Assembly: GCF_009601685.2 (NCBI RefSeq) | Contig: NZ_CP045701.2 | Coordinates: 6,510,001 to 6,574,000 of the forward strand | Length of the DNA stretch: 64,000 bases | Direction: 5' to 3' | DNA from: Pseudomonas brassicacearum | GTDB lineage: Bacteria > Pseudomonadota > Gammaproteobacteria > Pseudomonadales > Pseudomonadaceae | Part shown: positions 36,919 to 44,800 of the stretch, in pieces | Position numbering within the stretch: position 1 is the stretch's first letter | Layout: every line of letters starts with the position of its first letter | Made by a program: the position numbers and the translations under genes | Notes under the pieces: model-generated | The model's database searches: none | Told to the model about the DNA's origin: nothing | Seen by the model: the letters and a program-made list of their open reading frames with translations, nothing else

Positions 36919-37566
36919 TTATGCGTTTGCCAGGCGAATGGTTGCTTCGCGCGTCGCGGCAACCGAGACGCCCGCTAGCCGCATGTCTTGAATGGCTTGA
37001 TTGGCCCCCTCCTCACTGATGGCCCGGCAGGCTGGGAGGTGAATGATCACCTTGAAGCCGGCGGCGGCCAGTTGCAGAGCGGTGGTCTTGACGCAGAAGT
37101 CCAGCGCCAGCCCACCAACAATCACTTGCTGCACACCCAGGCCGTTCAGGTACTCGATCACCCCGGTGGACAGCTTGCCGTGCAGGTCGTGGTAGCACGC
37201 GCCGTAGGGGTGCAAATCCGGCTCGACGCCCTTCCAGACGAAATAGTCGTAGTCGTAGGGAGTCGGCAGGTGATCCAGCAAAGCGAAACCTTCGGTGCCG
37301 GGAACGCAATGGCTGACCCAGGTGATGTCGGCATGCTCGAGCCCGGTCGGCACGAACATCTGTGCGTGATCGGCGACGACCCACGGGGCCAGGGGCGAAT
37401 GGGCGTCCTTGCTGCCGATGCGAAGGCTGGCCAGGGAGGCAATGAAATTCAGCTCACCGGCAATCTGGTCACCGCCCGGCACTGGAAGCTCATCAGGGCA
37501 TAGCGGCGTAAAGCTCTTTTGCGCATCGACATCGAAGGAAGCGGTTTTGCGGGTCAGGTTGTTCAT
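36919..37566 (-). CDS. pncA: Nicotinamidase (isochorismatase fold)
   Basis: A 215-residue cysteine hydrolase turning nicotinamide into nicotinate. The catalytic triad is visible as Asp14 (FDVDAQKSF), Lys112 (VWKGVEPD) and Cys158 (GGLALDFCVKTTALQ); SKDAHSP supplies a metal-site Asp and His. I start at 37566 (MNNLTRKTAS), with a purine-rich GAGGAGAAA upstream; a longer frame would translate the operator. It is the first gene of pncA-pncB-nadE and is divergent from nadD2-nrtR. Confidence 0.94.
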   Translation of the reverse strand: MNNLTRKTASFDVDAQKSFTPLCPDELPVPGGDQIAGELNFIASLASLRIGSKDAHSPLAPWVVADHAQMFVPTGLEHADITWVSHCVPGTEGFALLDHLPTPYDYDYFVWKGVEPDLHPYGACYHDLHGKLSTGVIEYLNGLGVQQVIVGGLALDFCVKTTALQLAAAGFKVIIHLPACRAISEEGANQAIQDMRLAGVSVAATREATIRLANA

Positions 37567-37595
37567 GCTGGGTTTCTCCTCTTCATGACCACGAG

Positions 37596-37612
37596 AGTAC
37601 ATAAGATGTACT
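37596..37612. promoter_or_regulatory. NrtR-type operator, pncA side
   Basis: Inverted repeat AGTACAT-AAG-ATGTACT, 30 bp upstream of the pncA start. It shares GTACAT-N3-ATGTAC with the site at 37719. NrtR, encoded 700 bp away, is the obvious ligand. Confidence 0.85.
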
Positions 37613-37718
37613 TTCGTAACAAGCCACGCCAAGAGAATATACTTAGATAAGCCTTTTATGTCCTTATCAAACGGTTAGTCAGAACGTAGGTTTTCATCCA
37701 AAAAACTTTGCTGTTAGA

Positions 37719-37733
37719 GTACATCTCATGTAC
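37719..37733. promoter_or_regulatory. NrtR-type operator, nadD2 side
   Basis: Inverted repeat GTACAT-CTC-ATGTAC, 15 bp upstream of the nadD2 start, same spacing and arms as the pncA-side site, 121 bp apart centre to centre. Confidence 0.85.
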
Positions 37734-37748
37734 CAAATAGGATGAGCC

Positions 37749-38306
37749 ATGTTCGAGATTGCCCTTTATGGCGGCGCCTTCAATCCCCCGCACGCCGGTC
37801 ACGCCCAGGTAATGATCGAGGCCTCACGCCTGGCCAGACGTGTGCTGGTGGTCCCCAGCTTGCGGCATCCCTACGGCAAGCAAATGGTCGACTATGACGT
37901 TCGCCTGAACTGGCTGGAATCGATCGTCGAAAAGGTGCAGCCACTGTGCTGCGCCGAAGTGCGTGCAAGCCGGGTGGAACAGGTCGTGGCCCGTGGCGTT
38001 GAAGGCGCAATCTACAGCTACACCCTGCTCGCCCATCTCGCCGACAGCCTGGCCCTGGACGGCAAGCGGATTGCGTTGGTGGTGGGCCAGGATGTCGCGG
38101 ATCGGCTGCCGACCTTCTACCGCGGCCAGGAATTACTGGAGCGTTTTTCCATTCTTTGCGTGGAGGAAAAGATCCACGTGCGCAGCACGGTGGTTCGCGA
38201 CCGACTGGCCTTGGGCAAGCCGATTCCCAGCGACTGGATGGCACCCGGCATGAACCCGTTAAACTATGACCTTTACGCTACCCACGGAAATCGACATGCC
38301 CACTAG
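37749..38306 (+). CDS. nadD2: Nicotinate/nicotinamide mononucleotide adenylyltransferase (NadD-like)
   Basis: A 185-residue nucleotidyltransferase joining the mononucleotide to AMP. The N-terminal GGAFNPPHAGH (residues 8-18) holds the HxGH motif, and VRSTVVRDRL near 150 corresponds to the ISSTxxR motif. It is a second NadD-type gene, separate from the housekeeping nadD expected near holA, so the symbol is tentative. It is followed by nrtR, whose preferred start lies 11 bp inside this gene. It supplies the middle step between PncB and NadE. Confidence 0.9.
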   Translation: MFEIALYGGAFNPPHAGHAQVMIEASRLARRVLVVPSLRHPYGKQMVDYDVRLNWLESIVEKVQPLCCAEVRASRVEQVVARGVEGAIYSYTLLAHLADSLALDGKRIALVVGQDVADRLPTFYRGQELLERFSILCVEEKIHVRSTVVRDRLALGKPIPSDWMAPGMNPLNYDLYATHGNRHAH

Positions 38307-39003
38307 CACAGCCCCCGCACGCGGTTATCTGCACACCATCGATCTCTGTGTGCTGCGCTTCTGCCGGGAAACCCAGGCGCTGGAAATCCTCCTGAACCGA
38401 CGGGAAGCCGAGCCGTTCGCCGGCCATTGGGCGCTGCCCGGGATCGTGGTCAATGGTGACGTCGAAGATCTCACGCTGAACGACGCCGTGGAGCGTTTGC
38501 GCAACTCAAACAAGGTAGGCATGCCGCTGGCCTGGATCGAACAGGTCGGTACCGTCGGCGACGCGTTCCGCGATCCGCGCTGCTGGTCCTCCTCGACGTT
38601 CTACCTGGCGATTGTCAGCGATGCAGTCCAGCTCGCCGAACACCAGGGGTTTTTTCCGCTCAAGGATGTGGCCGACGCCTCGATCAAACTCCCTTTCGAC
38701 CACAACAGTCTGGTGGCTGCTGTACAGGAGCGGTTGTTGTCCAAAGCCCTCTACAGCAGCCTGCCGCTGATGTTCCTGGGCCCGGAATTCAGCGCGCCGC
38801 AAGCGGTGAGCATTTTCTCCGTGGTGCTCGATCGTCCGGTGCTCAAGACCAGCATGCGCCAGCGTTTGCTGAAGATGACCGAGGCGGGTTATTTGCAAGA
38901 AACCGGTCGCAAAAAAAGCGGCGAAGGCGGCCGGCCGCAACGCACGGTGGAGAATCTCAAACCGACCAGCGTTTATCTTTTTGATCGTTGTTTTCTGGAG
39001 TGA
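38296..39003 (+). CDS. nrtR: NrtR: NUDIX-related regulator of NAD metabolism
   Basis: A 235-residue repressor joining an N-terminal NUDIX-like domain (residues about 10-145, with a degenerate box in GDVEDLTLNDAVERLR that lacks the REXXEE core) to a C-terminal winged helix (LKTSMRQRLLKMTEAGYLQ, then RKKSGEGGRPQRTV). NrtR proteins bind ADP-ribose or related NAD metabolites instead of hydrolysing them and repress salvage genes. I start at 38296 (MPTSTAPARGY), overlapping nadD2; another in-frame ATG is at 38266. The two palindromes upstream of pncA and nadD2 are its likely targets. Confidence 0.92.
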   Translation: MPTSTAPARGYLHTIDLCVLRFCRETQALEILLNRREAEPFAGHWALPGIVVNGDVEDLTLNDAVERLRNSNKVGMPLAWIEQVGTVGDAFRDPRCWSSSTFYLAIVSDAVQLAEHQGFFPLKDVADASIKLPFDHNSLVAAVQERLLSKALYSSLPLMFLGPEFSAPQAVSIFSVVLDRPVLKTSMRQRLLKMTEAGYLQETGRKKSGEGGRPQRTVENLKPTSVYLFDRCFLE

Positions 39004-39005
39004 CT
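38995..39005. repeat. Left arm of an 11-bp inverted repeat around the ATPase region
   Basis: CTGGAGTGACT covers the nrtR stop codon; its exact reverse complement AGTCACTCCAG lies at 40594-40604 over the stop of the FAD oxidase gene. The ATPase gene lies between them. Confidence 0.5.
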
Positions 39006-39077
39006 TGTGCGTGCGGCCAGCACATCTTCCTGCCCCCGACCCCAAAGGCTAGGGGCTCTGCCGGATTCGAGAACAGC

Positions 39078-40235
39078 TTAGGAGAGGCCTTCGAGCAATC
39101 CGGCCTCACCCAGCAGGTCCACGATGACATGCTCATCAACCGCGTAGACACCACGAGAGGCTTTCCAGACCAGCTTCTTTTCCTGAAGGGCTATGAGTGC
39201 TTGCTGAACACCCGGCACTTCGACCTTTATATCGCGCTCTGCGATACCGGCCTGCTCCATCGCTTTCGCGTAGAGCTCCATGGTAGGTGCCTCGAAGGGC
39301 GCATAGTTATCGCCTTTGGCACTCATGACGCGGATAACGGCGGACTGAATAGGGGTCAGGCTATGAATAACTTTCTTAAGGTTTGCATTGAGCTCATCAG
39401 CTTGCGCCCGAACCAACAATGCGAATCGCTCGGGGATGGTTGCAGGGTCCAACGCAAAATCGAACCTGATCTCATCTGCGGCGGCACCTAGCAACTCAGG
39501 TCGATAACCACTCTCCCTGAACAACTCGAACACATTAAAGGGATCGAGCGGATGGGCGAGGTCGATATTCGCGCAGAACCAGTTGATGAACTCTTGATCC
39601 AGGGTTGGAAATTGAACCATGGAGGCCCCAAAGAAAGCTTGGTCCTTACTGTTTCGGAGCATGGCGAGCTTGTCCCGGTTCGATCCGGTGCACACGATGC
39701 GCAGACCATGGTGCTTCGAACTGTTGAGTTCATCCCTTGCCGCTTTCAGTGCGAAAAGCGCAGCAACGCCTTCATCCGTGGTGATCGCATGTTGAGCTTC
39801 GTCGATCATCAGGACGATGATCTTCTTCGACTCATCCGAAAGCGCCGCAAGCGCGGTGGTCAAGTCGATGTCCTTGCCCAGCCCAATCTTGTCCAGACTG
39901 AAACTCAGGCCGCCGACCGTCACCTTCTCCATACCAGCACTTTTCGCCAGACGGGTTACGAATCCTTCGCTCTGGCCAAAGGCTTCTCGGACAGCCTCTA
40001 CGATGACCAAGCCAGGATCTTTCGTCAGGTCTTTCCAAAGATCGGCATACAGTACGATCGCTCCTGCTGCCTCCAATGCTGGCCGCAAATCTTCTCGAGC
40101 GAAGGTGGACTTTCCCGTACGCCGAGGAGCAGCCAGAAAGACGCCCGAACTGGCAGCGCTACCAATGGCAACCTGCATGATCAGTTTTGATAGGCGGGCA
40201 GCCAAAACGGGACGGTGGTAAACGATCTCGACCAT
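39078..40235 (-). CDS. Accessory AAA-type ATPase with C-terminal winged-helix-like domain
   Basis: A 385-residue P-loop ATPase. Walker A APRRTGKST is at 36-44, Walker B with DEAQ at 139-149 (IIVLMIDEAQH), and a sensor-like IVCTGSNRDK follows at about 180. The last 110 residues (from SLTPIQSAVIRVMSAKG) look like a winged helix, giving an Orc/Cdc6- or archaeal-ATPase-like layout; TniB/TnsC-type transposition ATPases are an alternative. AGAGG lies six bases ahead of the ATG. Base composition appears less GC-rich than neighbouring genes, and the gene separates nrtR from an unrelated operon, so recent acquisition is likely. No partner gene is intact. Function unknown. Confidence 0.85.
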   Translation of the reverse strand: MVEIVYHRPVLAARLSKLIMQVAIGSAASSGVFLAAPRRTGKSTFAREDLRPALEAAGAIVLYADLWKDLTKDPGLVIVEAVREAFGQSEGFVTRLAKSAGMEKVTVGGLSFSLDKIGLGKDIDLTTALAALSDESKKIIVLMIDEAQHAITTDEGVAALFALKAARDELNSSKHHGLRIVCTGSNRDKLAMLRNSKDQAFFGASMVQFPTLDQEFINWFCANIDLAHPLDPFNVFELFRESGYRPELLGAAADEIRFDFALDPATIPERFALLVRAQADELNANLKKVIHSLTPIQSAVIRVMSAKGDNYAPFEAPTMELYAKAMEQAGIAERDIKVEVPGVQQALIALQEKKLVWKASRGVYAVDEHVIVDLLGEAGLLEGLS

Positions 40236-40256
40236 TGGGAACCTCTGGCGGGATTC

Positions 40257-40350
40257 TATAGAAAATTATAGAGCGACTATAGATCAATTATTTTTAAGAG
40301 ACGCCGAGTTCTCATTGGCAATTTATAGACAATTATAGAGGGACTATAGA
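40257..40350. repeat. Phased TATAGA direct repeats upstream of the ATPase
   Basis: Two 27-bp direct copies (40257-40283 and 40324-40350, two mismatches) each hold three TATAGA hexamers spaced 10 and 11 bp apart, that is, on one face of the helix. The proximal copy starts 22 bp before the ATPase start codon and includes a minus-strand TATAAT at 40265-40270. This looks like an operator array or iteron set. Confidence 0.8.
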
Positions 40351-40595
40351 CCGATCAACCTGAACCCGCCCAGCGCTAGTTTTTCCGATCCCGAAAGCTG
40401 TTGACGGTTGTAGCGTTGTCGCTTCAATTCATGTAATTGCTCTTGCAAGGCTTGGTAACGCTGCCAGCCATCGGCCACCAGTTGCAATGAATGCTGTTGT
40501 TTTCTAGCGGTTTCCAGCTTTTGGTGAATGTCGGTCAGATCATCATATGAAAATATTTTTTCATAATTGCGAGAATAATCGAGAAATACCTCCAG
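40344..40595 (-). pseudogene. Orphan 83-codon open frame, possible gene remnant
   Basis: Reading on past the FAD oxidase stop in the same frame gives 83 sense codons with no ATG, ending at TAG inside the distal TATAGA repeat. The product (for example SYDDLTDIHQKLETARKQQH, WQRYQALQEQLHELKRQRYN) is hydrophilic, probably coiled-coil, and looks coding from residue 15 on. It runs in the same direction as the ATPase and may be the 3' end of a former partner gene. I do not recognise the family. Besides this and the repeats, the 40236-40595 gap holds nothing. Confidence 0.45.
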
Positions 40596-40604
40596 TCACT
40601 CCAG
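40594..40604. repeat. Right arm of the 11-bp inverted repeat
   Basis: AGTCACTCCAG, the exact reverse complement of the sequence at 38995-39005, covering the FAD oxidase stop codon. Confidence 0.5.
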
Positions 40605-42032
40605 CCCGACGCTGAAAACCTTGCCGGGGTTCATCAGCCCGGCCGGGTCCAGCGTGCGCTTGATGGCACGCATCAGCTCCATCTCCAGAGGGTCCTTGAA
40701 GCGCACCGCCGCGTCCGGTTTGGCCTGCCCCAGCCCATGTTCGGCACTGATGCTGCCGTTGAAGGTGCTCGTCATCCGGTAGATGACTTGCATGATCGCG
40801 TGTTCGCGGGCCTTGAACGATGCGTCCGCATCGCCGACCGGCTTGCTGATGTTGTAGTGCAGGTTGCCGTCGCCCATGTGGCCATAGGAAACGATGCGCA
40901 CGCCCGGGAAATCCTGTTGCAGGGCCTTGTCGGTGCGTTCAATGAATTCCGGGATCCGACTCACAGGCACGCTGATGTCGTGCTTGAGGCTGGGGCCTTC
41001 ATGATTCTGCGCCTCGGAAATACCTTCGCGCAGCGCCCATAGCGCCGCGGCCTGTGCCTGGCTGCTGGCCAATACCGCATCGATGACCCAACCGTGCTCG
41101 AAGGCCTGGGCCAGGCCGTTTTCAAGCAACAGCGTCAAGGGCGCGTCGGGCACCGTGTCGCGCAGCTCGATCAAGGCGTACCAAGGGTGCTTCGTTTCCA
41201 GCGGATCAGTGCAGCCGGTCACATGGTCCAGGACAAAGTCCAGGCTCTGGCGCGACATCATCTCGAAGCCCGTCAGGCGGTCGGCGCACAAGCTGCGAAC
41301 ATGACCGATCAAGTCCACCGCGGCCTGCGGCGAAGGCAGCGCGACCCAAGCAGTCGCCGTGCTGTGGGTCGCCGGAAACAGTTTCAGCACCGCAGCGGTG
41401 ATGATGCCGAGCGTGCCCTCCGAGCCGATAAACAGATGCTTGAGATCGTAGCCGGTGTTGTCTTTACGCAAGCCCCGCAAACCGTTCCAGACGCGCCCGT
41501 CAGGCAGCACCACTTCCAGGCCGAGGGTCAGCTCACGCATGTTGCCGTAGCGCAACACAGCCGTGCCGCCGGCATTGGTCGCCAGGTTGCCGCCCACCGT
41601 GCAGCTGCCCTCGGCCCCCAGCGATAGAGGGAACAGGCGTCCGGCCTGACTGGCAGCATCCTGTAGCTGCTGCAGTATCACCCCGGCCTCCACCGTGATG
41701 GTTTCATTGGCCAGGTCGAGTTCACGGATGCGCTTCATCCGGCTCAAGGACAGCACCACCTGTCGACCGGAAGCGTCCGGAATCGATCCGCCGCACAACC
41801 CGGTGTTGCCCCCTTGGGGCACCAGCGCCACCCCGGCGTCATGGCAGAGCCGCACCACCGCCGCCACTTCCTCGGTGCTGCCAGGACGCACCACCAACGC
41901 GGCCAAGCCTTGATAAGCGTTGCGCCAATCGGTCAGGTAGCCCTGCATGAGTTCGGGATCGCGCACCAGCCCGGCGGGACCGACCAAACGCTCGATATTT
42001 TCGATCAACTCCTGACTCAACAGCGACGACAT
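40596..42032 (-). CDS. FAD-binding 2-hydroxyacid oxidoreductase (GlcD/D2HGDH-like)
   Basis: A 478-residue flavoprotein of the VAO/PCMH family, C-terminal type 4. The FAD site is in VPQGGNTGLCGGSIP and GAEGSCTVGGNLATNAGG; YGHMGDGNLHYN and SAEHGLGQ near the C-terminus carry the metal-binding and catalytic His of D-2-hydroxyacid dehydrogenases. It likely oxidises a D-2-hydroxyacid arising from sugar-diacid breakdown, given the operon context, passing electrons to a quinone or flavoprotein partner. It starts 9 bp after the dehydratase gene and is last in the tct operon. Confidence 0.9.
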   Translation of the reverse strand: MSSLLSQELIENIERLVGPAGLVRDPELMQGYLTDWRNAYQGLAALVVRPGSTEEVAAVVRLCHDAGVALVPQGGNTGLCGGSIPDASGRQVVLSLSRMKRIRELDLANETITVEAGVILQQLQDAASQAGRLFPLSLGAEGSCTVGGNLATNAGGTAVLRYGNMRELTLGLEVVLPDGRVWNGLRGLRKDNTGYDLKHLFIGSEGTLGIITAAVLKLFPATHSTATAWVALPSPQAAVDLIGHVRSLCADRLTGFEMMSRQSLDFVLDHVTGCTDPLETKHPWYALIELRDTVPDAPLTLLLENGLAQAFEHGWVIDAVLASSQAQAAALWALREGISEAQNHEGPSLKHDISVPVSRIPEFIERTDKALQQDFPGVRIVSYGHMGDGNLHYNISKPVGDADASFKAREHAIMQVIYRMTSTFNGSISAEHGLGQAKPDAAVRFKDPLEMELMRAIKRTLDPAGLMNPGKVFSVGLE

Positions 42033-42041
42033 CGTACCTCC

Positions 42042-43199
42042 TCACGCACGCTGGCCAATCTCGACCTGTTGCGCAGTCCAACCGGCGACTTGGTCGCTGA
42101 GCGACAGGCCAAGCCCTGGCCGGGTCGGCACGAGCATGCGTCCGTCCCGGGTTTGCATACGCTCGTTGAACAGCGGCTCCAACCATTCGAAATGCTCGAC
42201 CCAGGGCTCGCGGCTATAGGTGGCAGCCAAATGGATGTGCAACTCCATGGCGAAATGCGGCGCGATCATCAGCCCCGCTTGCTCGGCCAATGCCTGGACC
42301 TTGAGGTAAGGGGTAATGCCGCCAACACGGGGCGCGTCGGGCATCAGGTAATCGGCCGCGCGCAGCTTGATGAACTCCCAGTGCTCGGCAACGCTGGTGA
42401 GCATTTCACCGGTCGCGATCGGTGTATCGAATTGCAGCGCCAGCGCGGCATGTCCTTCGGCGTCATAGCAATCGAGCGGTTCCTCGATCCAGACCAGGTT
42501 GTACTGTTCCAGCTGGCGGCACATGCGCTGCGCCGTGGGCCGATCCCATTGCTGGTTGGCGTCGACCATCAGCGGAAAGGCATCGCCCAGGTGTTTGCGA
42601 ATACTGCTGACACGGTGCAGATCCAGCGCCTGGTCTGGCTGGCCGACCTTGAGCTTGATCCCACCGATGCCCTTCTCTCGGGAGATATCGGTATTGATCA
42701 TCAACTGATCGAGCGGCGTGTGCAGGAACCCGCCGGAGGTGTTGTAGCACTGGACCGAATCACGATGGGCGCCGAGCAGACGGGCCAGGGACAGATTGGC
42801 CCGCTTGGCCTTCAGGTCCCACAGGGCGACATCGAATGCGCCGATGGCTTGTGTTGCCAGGCCGCTGCGCCCCACCGAGGCGCCGGCCCAGCAGAGCTTG
42901 TCCCAGAGCTTTGAAATATCGCTGGGGTTTTCACCGATGAGCGTGGGGGCGATTTCCTGGGCGTGGGCAAATTGCCCAGGCCCACCGGCGCGCTTGGAAT
43001 AACTGAAACCCAGGCCGCGGTGGCCGTCTCTGGTTTCAATTTCCACGAACAACATGGCGATTTCGGTCATTGGCTTTTGCCGACCGGTCAGCACCTTGGC
43101 ATCGCTGATGGGATTGGCCAGCGGTAGAAATACCGACGCTATGCGCAGCCAACTGATGCGGTCGTCGTCGGCTGACGGAAGAGGGGTCGGGCTTGACAT
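42042..43199 (-). CDS. Enolase-superfamily sugar-diacid dehydratase (talarate/galactarate type)
   Basis: A 385-residue mandelate-racemase-subgroup enzyme. Active-site residues read off directly: Lys184 (IKLKVG), Asp213 (VDANQQW), Glu239 (WIEEP), Glu265 (ATGEM) and His315 (APHFAMEL). The spacings 29-26-26-50 equal those of Salmonella L-talarate/galactarate dehydratase as I recall them, which supports that activity over glucarate dehydratase. It would make a 2-keto-3-deoxy diacid. I start at 43199 (MSSPTPLPSA); an upstream in-frame ATG adds nine residues. It is co-transcribed with tctCBA, the presumed importer of its substrate. Confidence 0.88.
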   Translation of the reverse strand: MSSPTPLPSADDDRISWLRIASVFLPLANPISDAKVLTGRQKPMTEIAMLFVEIETRDGHRGLGFSYSKRAGGPGQFAHAQEIAPTLIGENPSDISKLWDKLCWAGASVGRSGLATQAIGAFDVALWDLKAKRANLSLARLLGAHRDSVQCYNTSGGFLHTPLDQLMINTDISREKGIGGIKLKVGQPDQALDLHRVSSIRKHLGDAFPLMVDANQQWDRPTAQRMCRQLEQYNLVWIEEPLDCYDAEGHAALALQFDTPIATGEMLTSVAEHWEFIKLRAADYLMPDAPRVGGITPYLKVQALAEQAGLMIAPHFAMELHIHLAATYSREPWVEHFEWLEPLFNERMQTRDGRMLVPTRPGLGLSLSDQVAGWTAQQVEIGQRA

Positions 43200-43217
43200 G
43201 GCAGTCCTCCGGTTCGA

Positions 43218-43247
43218 CCGGCGCAATGCAAGATTGCATTGCGCCGG
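43218..43247. other. Perfect 13-bp stem-loop between dehydratase and tctA
   Basis: CCGGCGCAATGCA and TGCATTGCGCCGG pair with loop AGAT. No run of T follows on the minus strand, so it is not a simple terminator; it may stabilise or process the mRNA, or set the transporter-to-enzyme ratio. Confidence 0.75.
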
Positions 43248-43270
43248 CCAAAACCATGGGTTGAGCTGAA

Positions 43271-44791
43271 TCAGCTGCGCATCAGTTCAATGGCAGCGCT
43301 CTTCTTGTGACGGATCACGGTCACCAGGTGCCAGGAGACAGACACCGCGGCGAGGGCCAGGAAAGCGGCCGAGATGGGAGTGGTCAGGAAACCGCTGAAG
43401 TTGCCATCGGACAGCATAAGGCCGCGTCGCAGGTTGGTTTCCGCCATCGGCCCCAGGATGAAGCCGATGATGAACGGTGCAATTGGCAGACCGCTTTTGA
43501 CGAATCCGTAGCCCAGCAAGCCAAACAGCAATACCGCCCAGACATCGAAGATCCGGCTGTTCAAGCCAAAAGCCCCGACCACGCACAACACCAGGATGAT
43601 GGGCAGCAGGATGTGCTTGGGCACCGCCAGCAATTTGATGAACATGCGCAGGCCGTAGAACTCGAGTACCAGCATGAACACCGAAGCCAGGATCAGCGCA
43701 GCAAAGATTGTGTAGACCAGCGGCGCCTGGCTGATAAACAGCAGGGGGCCGGGCTGGATGCCATGGATCATGAAACCGCCCAACAGGACAGCCGTGGTGG
43801 TATCACCAGGAATACCCAGGGTCAGCAGCGGGATCATCGCGCCGCCGATACCGGCGTTGTTTGCCGTTTCACTGGCAACCACGCCATCGATCGTACCTTT
43901 GCCGAATTCCTCCGGATGCTTCGATCGTTTCTTGGCTGCGATGTAAGAGACGATATTCGACGTACCGGCACCGATGCCCGGCAGGATGCCGATGCCCAGG
44001 CCAATCAGCGATGAACGGGTGGCGTTCGGGAGTTGGCCGACAAATTCCTTCATCGAGAAACCAAAACCTTTTACGCCTTTCATACTGACGTTCTGCGGTT
44101 TGGCCCGGTGACTCAGGCGCGCGCTTTCAGCGAACTTCAGCACTTCGGCGACTGCGAACATACCGATCATGACGGTGAGCATGGCGAAGCCGCCATTGAG
44201 GCTCGGCAGATCAAAGGTGAAGCGGCGAATGGCTTCGACCGGGGCGATCCCCACAGTGGAGAAGGCAAAGCCCAGGACACCGGCAAACAAGCCTTTGACC
44301 AGCGAGCCGGTGGACAGCGTGGCGATCAACGTCAGCGAGAAAATCGCAATGGAAAAGTATTCGTGCGGACCAAAGCTCAGGGCCAGTTCAGCCAGGATCG
44401 GGGCGATGAACATCAGCGCGGCGATGCTGAAAATCGTCCCCAGGAAAGAAAACACCACACCAACGCCCAAGGCCTTGACGCCCAGGCCCTTCTTCATCAG
44501 CGGCCAACCATCGAATGTCGTGGCGATGGAGGCCGGCGTTCCCGGTATGTTGAGCAATATCGCCGATATCAACCCTCCCGAGGTGGCACCGACAAACAGC
44601 GCGACCAGCAGCGCCAGGCCAGGGCCAGGGCCCATCGAATAAGTCAGCGGCAAACAGAGTGCGATAGCCATGGTGGCCGAGAGGCCGGGCACCGCACCAA
44701 AAACAATACCCACCGCCACGCCAAGGGCAATGAGGACAAAGACGTAGGGGGTGAGAACGGCACCGAAGCCTTGCTGCATAAGTTCAATCAT
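43271..44791 (-). CDS. tctA: Tripartite tricarboxylate transporter large permease (TctA)
   Basis: A 506-residue polytopic inner-membrane protein with about twelve helices. Family signatures are GAVPGLSATMAIALCLPLTY near the N-terminus, NIPGTPASIATTFDGWPL, and ILPGIGAGTSNIVSYIAAKK in the middle. It carries carboxylates into the cell with TctB and the periplasmic TctC. Two conserved motifs of the family, the G-rich PG repeats, are intact. It is 9 bp after tctB and precedes the diacid dehydratase. Confidence 0.94.
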   Translation of the reverse strand: MIELMQQGFGAVLTPYVFVLIALGVAVGIVFGAVPGLSATMAIALCLPLTYSMGPGPGLALLVALFVGATSGGLISAILLNIPGTPASIATTFDGWPLMKKGLGVKALGVGVVFSFLGTIFSIAALMFIAPILAELALSFGPHEYFSIAIFSLTLIATLSTGSLVKGLFAGVLGFAFSTVGIAPVEAIRRFTFDLPSLNGGFAMLTVMIGMFAVAEVLKFAESARLSHRAKPQNVSMKGVKGFGFSMKEFVGQLPNATRSSLIGLGIGILPGIGAGTSNIVSYIAAKKRSKHPEEFGKGTIDGVVASETANNAGIGGAMIPLLTLGIPGDTTTAVLLGGFMIHGIQPGPLLFISQAPLVYTIFAALILASVFMLVLEFYGLRMFIKLLAVPKHILLPIILVLCVVGAFGLNSRIFDVWAVLLFGLLGYGFVKSGLPIAPFIIGFILGPMAETNLRRGLMLSDGNFSGFLTTPISAAFLALAAVSVSWHLVTVIRHKKSAAIELMRS

Positions 44792-44800
44792 GGCCGTCCC

